DNA of 64,000 nucleotides from Terramyces sp. JEL0728 (GCA_027603945.1 JADIIU010000004.1:248001-312000), one strand, 5' to 3'. Numbered from the stretch's first letter, positions 30,935 through 40,314 are shown. Notes: generated by a model from the sequence alone, not told the origin. Translations and numbers: made by a program.

Positions 30935-32361
30935 ATGTCACCGTTACAGGAAGAACTAATAAATTATTACAAGCAACGGCTAGGTCTGATCTACTAATAA
31001 CCAGAGTTTGCCGAGATTGAATATCAGTCTGCGCTGGATTCTATTCAGGAGCTAAAGATTTCACATGAAGAAACACACAAGTAACTTTAACTAAATCTAG
31101 GTTATCGTGGGAAGTATTCAAGAGAACCAAGGAGGGTAGATAGTAATAACACAGTATATTCGCTGCAACAGGCACTTGGAGATTTTCAAGCGGCAGTATT
31201 TGAAGAACGCAAACATACTTTGGCTATCGTGGCAGAAAATGATGCCTTGAAAAGTACAACTGGCTAACAAAAGTCCAGGAGTTGAAAGACAGGAAAAAAA
31301 TTAGATTTCTGCTATCGCTGTCTGGCTCTCCTGAGGAAGAAGTGACTTATTTCAGGGATAGATACTTTTTGCTTAATATAGGTTGGATAAGAGACTTGTA
31401 AAGATTAGCAGAACCCAACAAGGGCCTAGACTGGAGGAACAGGATTTGATAATCTTGGAAGACGAAGCTGAAGGCTTGAAATTGACTATCTCTTCATTGC
31501 AAACACAACTGGAAGAACAAGTAATTTACACATAACTTTGAACACTACCTATGAGGAGGCGATTGCCGGGTTAATGAAAGAGAGACGGTTACGGGAAGAC
31601 GAGGAAAAAGCACGGAGAGATTTTGAAGAAGAAAAGATTGAATCACTCACAAAGAAGCTGGCCCAAATGAGGTTGCTGTGCCGGGAAAATACAAAAGAAC
31701 TGCTGCGTACAAAGAAAATGTCGCATAGAAACGAAAAAAGTTTGATTGAAGAAAAGTCAATGCTTGTAAATGAAATTAAGAAGCTGAACAATCTGCTGAA
31801 CAAAGAAAAAGTGAAAAACGATAATCAGGAAAAGGTATTTGTGGAATAACAAGAACATTGGAGATCGTATTTCCAAAGAACAGCAACAATTGACAAATGA
31901 ACTGAACGATAAAGTTCACAAGTTGCAGCAAAATGTGCGCAAAGTTAATGTAAGCAGATTTAACTCAGAATGACTATGAAGATTACCGTAGTGTAACAGA
32001 AAAAAAATTGGAATATTTCAAAAGTAAAGTGGACGCTGCAAATCAAAAGTACCGATTCTTTAATCTAGCTACATGGCGCTGAAGAGGAGAAGAGATTATG
32101 AAATTGAAGGGTTTACCAGTGATATTGTAAATCTTCGACAGCAACTGCGAACACTTGAAAAAAGCATTTTGAAATATGGAGCCCTAGAGGATAAAGAGCT
32201 TATTCTTTTGAATATCGGTAATTTTTCCTAACCTACAGCTCGTTTGACAGGCGAAAAAGCTGGTAAAATCTCTCAACACCTCCAAGATATCAAAGTATAA
32301 ACTGCTAATATAGGCTAAAGTATATAAAACGGAGCAAGCTGTTCAATTACTAGAAATTTGA
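30935..32361 (+). CDS. CCDC77: CCDC77, centrosome/basal-body coiled-coil protein (copy A)
   Basis: Twelve exons with 11 introns of 19-21 nt sum to 403 codons, giving 402 aa (human 488). Matches to CCDC77: LINYYKQRLEFAEIEYQSAL, HKLSWEVFKRTKEVYSLQQA, DRKKIRFLLSLSGSPEEEVT, NYMALKRRRDYEIEGFTSDI, AKVYKTEQAVQLLE at the C-terminus. The protein is coiled coil throughout and localises to centrioles in animals. Intron 5 (31362-31381) is AT-AG, and intron 6 (31521-31540) ends TG here but AG in copy B, so correct splicing of copy A is in doubt; a cryptic AG 15 bp downstream keeps frame. The last intron hides a premature TAA. Confidence 0.9.
31362..31381 (+). other. AT-AG 20-nt intron in CCDC77 (copy A)
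   Basis: The intron ATACTTTTTGCTTAATATAG lies between TYFRD and LDKRLVK. No GT occurs in position to act as donor, yet removing exactly 20 nt restores the conserved frame and the total is divisible by three. Copy B (62630-62649) keeps the AT start and has CCTTAAT before the end. Confidence 0.65.
31521..31540 (+). other. CCDC77 intron 6 with mutated acceptor (GT-TG) in copy A
   Basis: Copy A reads GTAATTTACACATAACTTTG where copy B (62789-62808) reads the same but ends CTTAG. Flanking exons are otherwise intact. The next AG in copy A gives a 35-nt intron that stays in frame and drops five residues. Confidence 0.75.
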
Positions 32362-32450
32362 CTATAATAAAAGGAGTCGATTCCATTGTTTTCCACCGCA
32401 TTGTGTGTTGAGACAATCCACGTAATAGCAAGGAATAATCTTTAATAAAA

Positions 32451-33103
32451 ATGGGCGGTGGTGCTTCGAAGCAATCTATGGCAATGGCAAACGAATCTTC
32501 AGACTCGCTTGTCAATAAATTTTTGGCAGCTAAAGTTAGAAACCCTGACAATCTTATGGCAAAGCATTTCTCTGAAGAGTACTACAACTCACTCAACGAG
32601 TCTGAAAAAGCCCGGCTGTTAAAGATTTGCAAAAGTGGTGGAGATAACCCAGACTCTTCATTGGGGATGTATGCCCAACAACCTGACGACTATGACGTAT
32701 TTGCTGTATATTTTGACAAGGTTATTCGAGAATACCATAAAATAACTACTGATGGTACTCATGTTAACAACTGGGATATGTCAACGAGGCAAGCAAAATT
32801 GGAAGCAATGGGGTGTGTCGAAGGCAAGTTGGATTTGGCATCACTAGGCTTGGAAAAAACCAGCATGCGCGTAAGAGTTGGTAGAAATCTCAGTTCATTC
32901 CCGCTTCCTGGATCCATGACAAAGAATGATAGAATCAAGATGGAAGAAAAGATGGCAAACGCATTTAAATCTTTGATTGCCGATGAAAGATATGGCGGCA
33001 ACTACTACTCCTTGACCCCATCAAGTCCTTTTCACATTGGCAAAGAAAAGTACCAAGAGTTGGTTAAGGAACACATCATGTTCAAAGATATGTCAGCCGA
33101 CAC
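32451..33103 (+). pseudogene. Phosphagen kinase, 3'-truncated at the repeat junction (copy A)
   Basis: ATP:guanido phosphotransferase (arginine/taurocyamine/creatine kinase family). The visible 217 codons cover the N-terminal domain (LMAKHFSEEYYNSL, QQPDDYDVFAVYFDKVIREY) and the first part of the catalytic domain (MRVRVGRNLSSFPLPGSMTK, NYYSLTPSSPFHIGKEKYQE). The sequence breaks after MSADT and runs into RPS10 5' flank, which adds 34 unrelated codons before a stop. The catalytic CPTNLGT cysteine region and the rest of the ATP site are missing, so this copy cannot be active. MGGGASK is an N-myristoylation motif, as in membrane-bound flagellar phosphagen kinases. It lies 89 bp behind CCDC77. Confidence 0.88.
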
Positions 33104-33142
33104 AAGCTCAGCGCTAAATACAAAACAGATTAGTTGCCCAGC

Positions 33143-33617
33143 ATGCTCATTTCAAAAGACAACCGTAAGCAAATTTATCAATATCTTTTCCAAGAAGGTG
33201 TATTAGTCGCCCAAAAGGACTACAATCTTCCATTACACCCTGAAATCAAAGTCCGCAACCTCGAAGTTATCAAGGCTTTACAATCACTCAACTCCCGTGG
33301 ATATGTCAAGACTCAATTCTCATGGCAATACTATTACTACACCCTCACTGCTGAAGGAATTGAATACCTTCGTGCATACCTTCACTTGCCAGCAGAAATT
33401 GTCCCAAGAACCTTCTTGAAGACTGCCAAGGCTGTAGGTTCCCGCCCACAATCTGAAAGACAACCAAGAGAAGACCGTCCACGCGGTGATGAATACCGTA
33501 GACGTGGCGATGGAGAAAAGAAAGTTGGTGCTGGAGCAGATTTCAAACCAGAATTCGTAAGTTACTATTAATTAACTCTAGCGCGGCGGAGTTGGTCGTG
33601 GAGCACCACGCCAATAA
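33143..33617 (+). CDS. RPS10: 40S ribosomal protein eS10 (copy B)
   Basis: Same two-exon structure as copy A (25-nt intron at 33557-33581) and the same 149-aa product; I see only silent changes, such as GGC to GGT in the glycine codon after AVG. Its upstream sequence is different: 39 bp before the ATG the RPS10 promoter is replaced by phosphagen kinase coding sequence, and the CCAAT box is absent. Expression would therefore depend on the kinase promoter, read through a chimeric leader, unless a minimal core promoter remains. Confidence 0.95.
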
Positions 33618-33689
33618 ATTTGTAGTATAGGGTTATATGCTCTTTTTACATCAATAAAACACTAATGTTTTGGAATTGAATGGAAATAT

Positions 33690-36443
33690 TTATTCAGGTT
33701 GAATATCTTCAGGAACTTGTTCTGCCGGCTCTTCCTCTTCTCTGTTGTCAAATTCCTCTTCCATTGGCTCTTCCTCTTCTCTGTTGTCAAATTCCTCTTC
33801 TATTGGCTCTTCCTCCTCCTCCTCTGGTATTATTTCACCAAATGGAATTGAGGGCAGTGGAGGCAAATTCTTTGGTTCTGAGGCATTTCTCATCTCGTCA
33901 ACTCTTTCCTTGTACATTTTCAAAAATCTCTTCTTGCAGGCTAATAACCCAGCATCCAACTGACCAATAGTGTATTGGTACTCGTTCACTTGAGCTTTGT
34001 ACATATTCAATTCTGTGTCCATGTGCCTTAGCTGTTGTTTCTTGTCTTTTAATATCTTCATAAACTCTGCATACTGTTGCACAGCTTCAGGTCCTGCTTG
34101 CTTTGCTAGAATAGTTTTCAAGTGCAAGTATAGTTTTTCCTTTACTTCTATAGCTACATCTTTTTCTCCCAGTTCCTTGTTCTTGGCAATCAACTTTTTT
34201 TGAAGTGTGTGTTGAAGTAGAATTAGGTTATATGCTTGGGGCTGGCTGCCTTCCAATTTTCTCCACCGGTGTACATTAATTGGATTTTCCAATTCTTCCT
34301 CCAAAGCTTTGATCTTTTTCTGTTCAGAAATAATTATATTTTGCAATTGAATAATCTGCCTCTTCATTTGCGGTATTGCTGCAGTTTCGTCGCTCAATTC
34401 AGCAACCAAGATTTTATTTGTTACAATTTCTCTGCGAATATTTCTTATAGACTTCATTTTTTCGTTATACTGAATTTCTCCTCTTAATAGATTAAGCGAT
34501 TGTGTCTTCATTTGATCATAAACTTCGGTTAGTTCTTGGTTTCTTCTTAGCAATTGAGAAGATAAATTGTCCCTTTCTGCAACTATCAAATTCAAGGCTG
34601 TTTGCTGTCTAGTTCTTTCCACGTCAGCCTCTTTGACAAATTGGTCCAGTTTGAATTCTTCAACCATCTGTGATTTGATATACGCCATTGCCAGTTCATT
34701 TTGGCCCTTCAAAGTCTTGATTTCTTCGCTGATAAGCTCCGAATCTTTTGTTAGCTTGACATAGTCTGCATTTTCTTTTACTAGCATTGCCTCCTTGGAA
34801 TTTACATCTTCTTTGAAGCCATTAATTTGGAAATTCATTATTTTCAATTTCCTTTTCATTTCATTAATTTCTGTTTGAGACTCTATCAATTGCTTTGAAT
34901 GCAGCTTTCTATCCGACTGAATTGCTTCATACAAATTCTGCTGGTACTTTAGTTTGTTTTCAGCCTGGAAAGTTTGCTTTTTATATTCAAATATTTTCAT
35001 TTCTTTTTCTTTCATTTCAGCAATGATTGAAATCGCTTGATTGCCATGTTTGTTTGCTTCGGCTAGATATGCATCTCGCTCGTCTGCCAAATGTTTCTGG
35101 AGTTTATTATTTTCTGCAATATCTTTTAGAATTCTAGCATTTTCTAATTCTATTGTAGCTTTTTGCTGCTTTTGGAGTTGGAGCAGGGTTTCAATCTTTA
35201 CTGTCTCTGATTGAGTCTTTTTCAGACAGGATTCCAAGATATCTTTTTCTCTAGCCAAATCGTCAATGTTTTTTTTAATAGTGTCGACTTGTCGTCTTAT
35301 TGCTTCGATTTTAGCAACCAGTTGATCATTTGTTGTGCGATGAACCTTGCGCTCGATCTCTGCTTGAGTTTTGTGATCTTCCAAATTTCTAATTTTCTTT
35401 ACTAACCCTTCCTTGATTCTCATTACCTTTTTAACTTCGGATTTGTGAGATTGAAGTTCTCTTTCTTTAATTTTCAATTCAGCGTTGGTAATTTCATTTT
35501 CGGCAAGCAATTCTTTTGTTAAAATCATTTGTTCATCATAATCCTGTTGCAACTTGACAGTTCTCGAACCTAGCGACTCTTGATCTCTAATCAACTTTTC
35601 AATCATATTCCTTTGTGTTTTAATCTGGCTTTCAATGTTTGCAATTTCTTCTGTCGCACGGTTAACTGCAGTCTGTTTTGAAATCGCTTCTTGAGATTTA
35701 ATGGTAACAACGACCCGCAATTCTCTCAGATCTCTTTCCATCCTTTCCTTGTTTTTCATTTCCATATCAATCTCCAATTTCTTTTGAGTGTTCTTGTCTT
35801 TGAGCAAGTAGATTTCCTTGTCAATACTCTTACGCTCCACTTCTGCGGTATCAATTCTTTCTGAAATAGTCGTCAATCCATTGCGAAGACTGACAATCCT
35901 TTCTAATTCGTTTTCAAGGTCTTTGGTGTACTGCTCTTTAGCTGCAATCAGGTCATTAATCACTCGTTCCTGGCCGGCACTCAGCCCTACACCCTGCTTG
36001 ATCGTGCTGTTTAAATTGGCAACATCTTGTCTTAATTGACGGATTTCCATTCTTGCCAACTCTTCCCTCTTGTTACTCGACTCCAAGAGAGCTTCAGCGC
36101 GAATAATCTGAGTCTTTAGTGTTTTCAGCGTTTGAGCATCGTGTCCGAGCTTTGAAGAGTCTACGGCTTGTTGCTCTACGATATTGATTTCCTTTAAAAC
36201 GTCTTCGCTCTTTGCTTTGAGCTTCAATGCATTCTTGCTCGACCTCTTGATGACTCTCAGTAGCTTGGCATACTCTGTCTTAAATTTCTCTAGGTTGTCA
36301 TCGTCACCGATTTCTTCCAGCATCCCTCCACCTAATTTTTCTTGTTCGGCAGCTCTTGTGGTCCATTGGTCTAATTGCTCCAGTTTGGAGTTGATTAACG
36401 TTGGAAAGTCTGCTATATTTCCCTTTGAAACTGCTGAAGTCAT
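33690..36443 (-). CDS. CFAP58: CFAP58 (copy B)
   Basis: Axonemal coiled-coil protein, single exon, 917 aa, start ATG 36443 as in copy A. I see a few conservative changes: REELARM for REELERM, VKKVMRIK for VKKVVRIK, VAELSDE for VAEVSDE, and in the acidic C-terminal repeat EPMEEEFDNR for EPIEEEYDNR. No frame damage, which implies purifying selection on both copies. Confidence 0.95.
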   Translation of the reverse strand: MTSAVSKGNIADFPTLINSKLEQLDQWTTRAAEQEKLGGGMLEEIGDDDNLEKFKTEYAKLLRVIKRSSKNALKLKAKSEDVLKEINIVEQQAVDSSKLGHDAQTLKTLKTQIIRAEALLESSNKREELARMEIRQLRQDVANLNSTIKQGVGLSAGQERVINDLIAAKEQYTKDLENELERIVSLRNGLTTISERIDTAEVERKSIDKEIYLLKDKNTQKKLEIDMEMKNKERMERDLRELRVVVTIKSQEAISKQTAVNRATEEIANIESQIKTQRNMIEKLIRDQESLGSRTVKLQQDYDEQMILTKELLAENEITNAELKIKERELQSHKSEVKKVMRIKEGLVKKIRNLEDHKTQAEIERKVHRTTNDQLVAKIEAIRRQVDTIKKNIDDLAREKDILESCLKKTQSETVKIETLLQLQKQQKATIELENARILKDIAENNKLQKHLADERDAYLAEANKHGNQAISIIAEMKEKEMKIFEYKKQTFQAENKLKYQQNLYEAIQSDRKLHSKQLIESQTEINEMKRKLKIMNFQINGFKEDVNSKEAMLVKENADYVKLTKDSELISEEIKTLKGQNELAMAYIKSQMVEEFKLDQFVKEADVERTRQQTALNLIVAERDNLSSQLLRRNQELTEVYDQMKTQSLNLLRGEIQYNEKMKSIRNIRREIVTNKILVAELSDETAAIPQMKRQIIQLQNIIISEQKKIKALEEELENPINVHRWRKLEGSQPQAYNLILLQHTLQKKLIAKNKELGEKDVAIEVKEKLYLHLKTILAKQAGPEAVQQYAEFMKILKDKKQQLRHMDTELNMYKAQVNEYQYTIGQLDAGLLACKKRFLKMYKERVDEMRNASEPKNLPPLPSIPFGEIIPEEEEEEPIEEEFDNREEEEPMEEEFDNREEEEPAEQVPEDIQPE

Positions 36444-36511
36444 CTTATTTTGCAAAAGCTTCGCGAAATGAAAAATTGGTATTACATCATTCCAAAATGT
36501 ATTTACTAAAT

Positions 36512-37848
36512 TCAATGATCAACCCTCTTAAAGCAAAGAGAACAGTTTGTGCCACCAAATCCAAAGCTATTGGTCAATCCATATTTTAAGCCAGTCCCAT
36601 CCTTGCTCCTTCTAGGGATGCTTGACACGTCTCTACCAACTTTCGAAACATAGTCCAAAGAGAACTCATCTGATTCCAAGTTGTCCAGGTTAATAGTTGG
36701 CGGTATTACGCCATGCTTGATGGCCAATATCGTATAGATTGCCTCTACTGCTCCAGCTGCTCCTAGCAAGTGCCCAATCGCGCCTTTGGTGGATGAAACT
36801 GCAATACCATCTCCAAAAATCCCTCTGATCGCTCTAGTTTCAACAAGGTCTCCCAAAGGAGTTGAAGTCGCGTGTGCGTTGACATAGTCAATCTCTTCTG
36901 GCTGCGCGTTTGAATGTGCAATCGCTTTTGCCATTGCTCTAGCTGCCCCAGAACCATCGTCAGGAGGAGATGTGATGTGATGAGCGTCTCCTGAAAGTCC
37001 ATAGCCAGAGAGTTCACAATAAATCCTTGCTCCTCTTTTGATAGCATGGTTGTATTCTTCCAAGACAACCACTCCGGCACCCTCTCCAATTACAAACCCA
37101 TCCCTATCTCTATCAAACGGTCTAGAAGCTAGCTCTGGGGTATCATTAAAGTTGGTTGAAAGCGCTCGCAGCTTTGAAAACCCAGCAACCGCCAGTGGAG
37201 TTATACTCGCCTCTGAACCGCCAGCAACCATTACATCTGCATCTCCGTACTGGATAAACCTTGATGCATCTCCTATCGAATGTGCTCCGGTTGCACATGC
37301 AGTTGTAACAGAGTGATTCGGCCCTTTAAATCCGTATTTCATACTAACATGGCCCGCTTAATTAATGGAAACTACCTGCCATATTCAATAACAGCTTTGG
37401 CACCAAGTACGGACTGACCTTCCTCATACCCTTAATTAAAAACAATAAACATTTGCCTCAAAGGCTGTAAATCCATCGGTGATATCTTGCAGCGAGCCAA
37501 TTCCTGATCCGATACACACACCGGTCATTTCCTTTTCTAGTTCGGTCGCAGGAGTGTACCCTGCATCTTTAATTGCCTCATCCGCAGCCAACAGTGCATA
37601 TTTCATGAACAGCGACAGTAGTTTTTCATCCTTGGTCAACTAGCGCATACTGATTTACTAAAAAAGGATGCTGTTTGAAAATCCTTGTGAACGAATCCGG
37701 CAGCTTTGCTGTTTGTTGGTCCAAACGAGGGAGGAATCTCTGTAATACCACATGAGCCGGCAATTAATTTGCTCCAGTTGGACTTTACATTTATTCCCAA
37801 CGGAGTCACTAAACCCAACCCTGTTACAACGACTCTTCGCCTGGCCAT
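36512..37848 (-). CDS. OXSM: Beta-ketoacyl-ACP synthase (FabF/OXSM) (copy B)
   Basis: Four exons, 425 aa, same Cys-His-His triad and the same three introns as copy A, including the non-canonical 20-nt intron at 37640-37659. One amino-acid change in the alanine-rich helix (RAMAKAIAH for RAMTKAIAH) and one near the first intron (ASFF becomes a Ser codon variant, silent). The conserved odd intron argues against a sequencing error in copy A. Confidence 0.92.
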
Positions 37849-37931
37849 TCAAGATTCAAAAAAATCAAATTATCAACTGCAGTCAATAACCAGTAGATTA
37901 CGGTAAAAATTATTAGTTATTTATAATAATA

Positions 37932-38638
37932 TTAAGGAAAGTCTAAAATCGAACGGCAATATTCGTAAACATTGAACTGATGGGCCAACTCTCGCGCTTG
38001 TTCCAGGGTAACCCTGTTGTTAGTCCATCCTTACCAGGTTCCTTGATACTTGCCATAACCACCTTGAATCTTTTCATGTTTTGTGTTGAGCACTTCTTTC
38101 TCTAAAATCTTTGTTCGCCTGCCTTTCTCTATGCCGGCGACCTAAATCAAGCAAAAAATACCTTTAGAAGGTGTGTAGCGTTCACCATCGTATCATCCCG
38201 CCTCCGCATAACGGAATTTCCACCAACCATAAGTTCATATACTTCCACCCCAGCATATGTAGCTTCGAACAGATTAGTACCCGGCGGTGCTAAAGAAGAT
38301 AGCACCCTTGGAATTGAGGCAGACGGACGTAGTTTCTTTGGGGTTTCTTGAACGAGAAGAGCACGTTTGTTGTATGCCACAGAAAGGAAATTAGACGGGT
38401 GAAAAGGATAATTTACAGGCTGTACGTTTGGAATATTTGCAGGTTGTTCTGGCTCGGGGTTTTCAGGCGATTTGTTTTCCATATGAGTAACTAATCCAGA
38501 TGGTTTGTTTAGTACTGTTGGATATAGTTCCGGCTGATGTGTTAATAGCGGTAGCAGTAGCTCTTCACTGCTGAACTGTACGTGGTAGTTTGAATAAAGC
38601 GAGTCCACGTAGATATCTTCGTCTCTAGCGCTGATCAT
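37932..38638 (-). CDS. APSES/KilA-N DNA-binding protein, short form (copy B)
   Basis: Three exons, 221 aa, with introns at 38142-38161 and 38014-38034 matching copy A. The DNA-binding domain appears unchanged; differences are silent or intronic. Its ATG again overlaps that of the divergent methyltransferase (38637), so this overlap is a stable property of the locus and not a local error. Confidence 0.87.
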
Positions 38639-39548
38639 GGTTGGCGTTTTGGGAAATTTTTTATTTGAAACAATGGGATTGCTTCCAGGAAGTTTACAAG
38701 AGCAGGAATTGAACGCAGCCCATCTTCAGAGATATCCTAAAGGCCCGGAGCAGACGCTGCTGGATGCTATCCTAGTTTTTGACAGAGTGTTTTCTGACAA
38801 GGACTTGAAGGAAAAACGAAAGCAAATCAAGCAGTTTTTCATCAAAAGGGACTTTACATCAATCTTTACTGATCCGGTATTACTTCCTATTTACACGGTT
38901 GAATACATTCCTGGAAGGGCTTTGTGTTATAGAGACATGTTTATGAAAATTGAAGAACTGCGGACATATCTTCAGAATGGACAGGAAATACTAGTCCTTG
39001 GAGGAGGAAATGGAGCGGAACTATTGGGAATTGCATCTGCCATGTGCACTTTTACAAACCAGATTAATATCACCATACAAGATTTGTCAGATTACAAAAT
39101 ATTACCAACACTGATGGCCTCTATCCAAAACACTTACAATCTGAACAATCTGACTATGGAAAATATCATTGGTGATTTAATGGATCCCGACACTGTTCTG
39201 CAATACGGAAATAGTTTCAAGAACAGCGGGTTGATCACAGCTCTATTTCTCCTGAATGAAATATTGGCCCTTTCAAAGAAATCCTTTGTACTCCTAATTA
39301 CAAATCTGGTAAAGTCAATGAAAAGGGGGAGCTTGTTGTTGGTAGTGGATTCCGCTGGATCATTTTCTGAATTTGAGGTTGCGAATTCAGAAAAATCATA
39401 CATGCTATTTAAACTATTGGATGCAATTCAAGGGTTCAAAACTCTGGCATCATTTGATTCTGTGTGGTATCGATACCCGAAGGAAATCACATTTCCTTTG
39501 CAATTAAACAACATGCGGTTCTTTCTTCGGCTGTATCAAAAAATATAG
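38637..39548 (+). CDS. BMT6: Bmt6-like 25S rRNA methyltransferase (copy B)
   Basis: Single exon, 303 aa, SAM motif ILVLGGGNGAELLG intact. This is one of the more changed proteins: HLQRYPKG for HLQKYPKG, and DLMDPDTVLQYGNSFKNSG for DLMNPDTVRQYGNNFKNSG, four substitutions in one surface stretch. The catalytic fold is unaffected. Confidence 0.8.
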   Translation: MVGVLGNFLFETMGLLPGSLQEQELNAAHLQRYPKGPEQTLLDAILVFDRVFSDKDLKEKRKQIKQFFIKRDFTSIFTDPVLLPIYTVEYIPGRALCYRDMFMKIEELRTYLQNGQEILVLGGGNGAELLGIASAMCTFTNQINITIQDLSDYKILPTLMASIQNTYNLNNLTMENIIGDLMDPDTVLQYGNSFKNSGLITALFLLNEILALSKKSFVLLITNLVKSMKRGSLLLVVDSAGSFSEFEVANSEKSYMLFKLLDAIQGFKTLASFDSVWYRYPKEITFPLQLNNMRFFLRLYQKI

Positions 39549-39576
39549 AATTAGCTACAAAAATGTTCAAATTTAT

Positions 39577-40314
39577 TCAGCAATAAACTGAATCCTGATT
39601 ATTTCTCTTTCCGTATTCCATCACCCGTTTATAAAAGTTGCTGGCATTTCGTTGTAGCAATTTGGCTCCACCTCCCTTTCGATAATCTAAATCACAGTCC
39701 ATTTCTTTTAGATGATGGAGTAGCTCTGACGGACCCGGTCGTATTCCTCGGTTAGAGAGACTTTCAAAGTAGTTCCAGGCAGTTTGTAGTTGGAATAATT
39801 CGCCCTGGTGAGGAACAAGTATTAATTCGGTGCGGTGACTCTTTCCAGGGCGAATTTGATATCTTTGCGACAACTCGCCAGCAATGTGGGAGGTATGTCT
39901 TTTTCCATCAGCCAGAATTGCTGCGAACCGAGTCCCATAGGGAGAGTAACGAGATATTCCATGTCTAATTTCAAATTGCGATCTTTTGGGTGCCATTTCT
40001 GCAACAATACCATACATTGGTGGTCGATGTTCTGTTTCAGCAAGCACACATTCAGCCAGTAAATCTAGCCCAGAGGCATATTTGAATATCTCTTTTTCTG
40101 GGTATGATTGCAGTTTCTGATCAAAATCACAAAGCACAGTAACAGATGATTCGGCTGGGTCACTATGTTCAGTGTATGAGAATTCTTGATCTATTGATTC
40201 ATATTTAACCTCCGATTCTGGAATAGTTTGACAGGAATCTTGCGATATCAAGGTAGCAGTAGATAGGCTCGATTCAAACAAACGTCCAGGAGCTCCAATA
40301 CCTGCTAATTCCAT
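39577..40314 (-). CDS. Uncharacterised protein, 245 aa (copy B)
   Basis: Same frame and apparently identical product to the gene at 8310-9047, with several silent nucleotide changes. Identity at protein level despite silent change supports a constrained coding gene. Function is not recognised. Confidence 0.7.
   Translation of the reverse strand: MELAGIGAPGRLFESSLSTATLISQDSCQTIPESEVKYESIDQEFSYTEHSDPAESSVTVLCDFDQKLQSYPEKEIFKYASGLDLLAECVLAETEHRPPMYGIVAEMAPKRSQFEIRHGISRYSPYGTRFAAILADGKRHTSHIAGELSQRYQIRPGKSHRTELILVPHQGELFQLQTAWNYFESLSNRGIRPGPSELLHHLKEMDCDLDYRKGGGAKLLQRNASNFYKRVMEYGKRNNQDSVYC

Larger units (their letters stand above)
1837..33103. repeat. 31,267-bp direct repeat unit, copy A
   Basis: Everything from AAGCTCAGCGC at 1837 recurs in the same order and orientation from 33104. 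The offset is 31,267 at the start and drifts between 31,250 and 31,268 through small indels. Gene content is identical and coding frames are open in both copies. The 5' flank of copy A (1-1836) is unique, and its 3' edge lies inside the phosphagen kinase exon. Seen directly: same order, one sharp junction, scattered substitutions. Inference: tandem segmental duplication, or two haplotypes concatenated in assembly. Confidence 0.95.

Noticed and set aside
31362..31381. U12-type (minor spliceosome) intron, from the AT-AG ends and CCTTAAT in copy B
   Set aside because: Only one case, the donor ATACTTTTT does not fit ATATCCTT, and copy A has GCTTAAT. A 20-nt major-class intron with a changed donor is simpler.
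697..33103. Stop-codon reassignment or programmed frameshifting, suggested by many in-frame TAA/TAG/TGA and frame changes inside conserved genes
   Set aside because: Every such stop lies in a 19-25-nt segment with intron features; removing them restores frame and family sequence. Intronless genes (CFAP58, BMT6-like) use ordinary stops.
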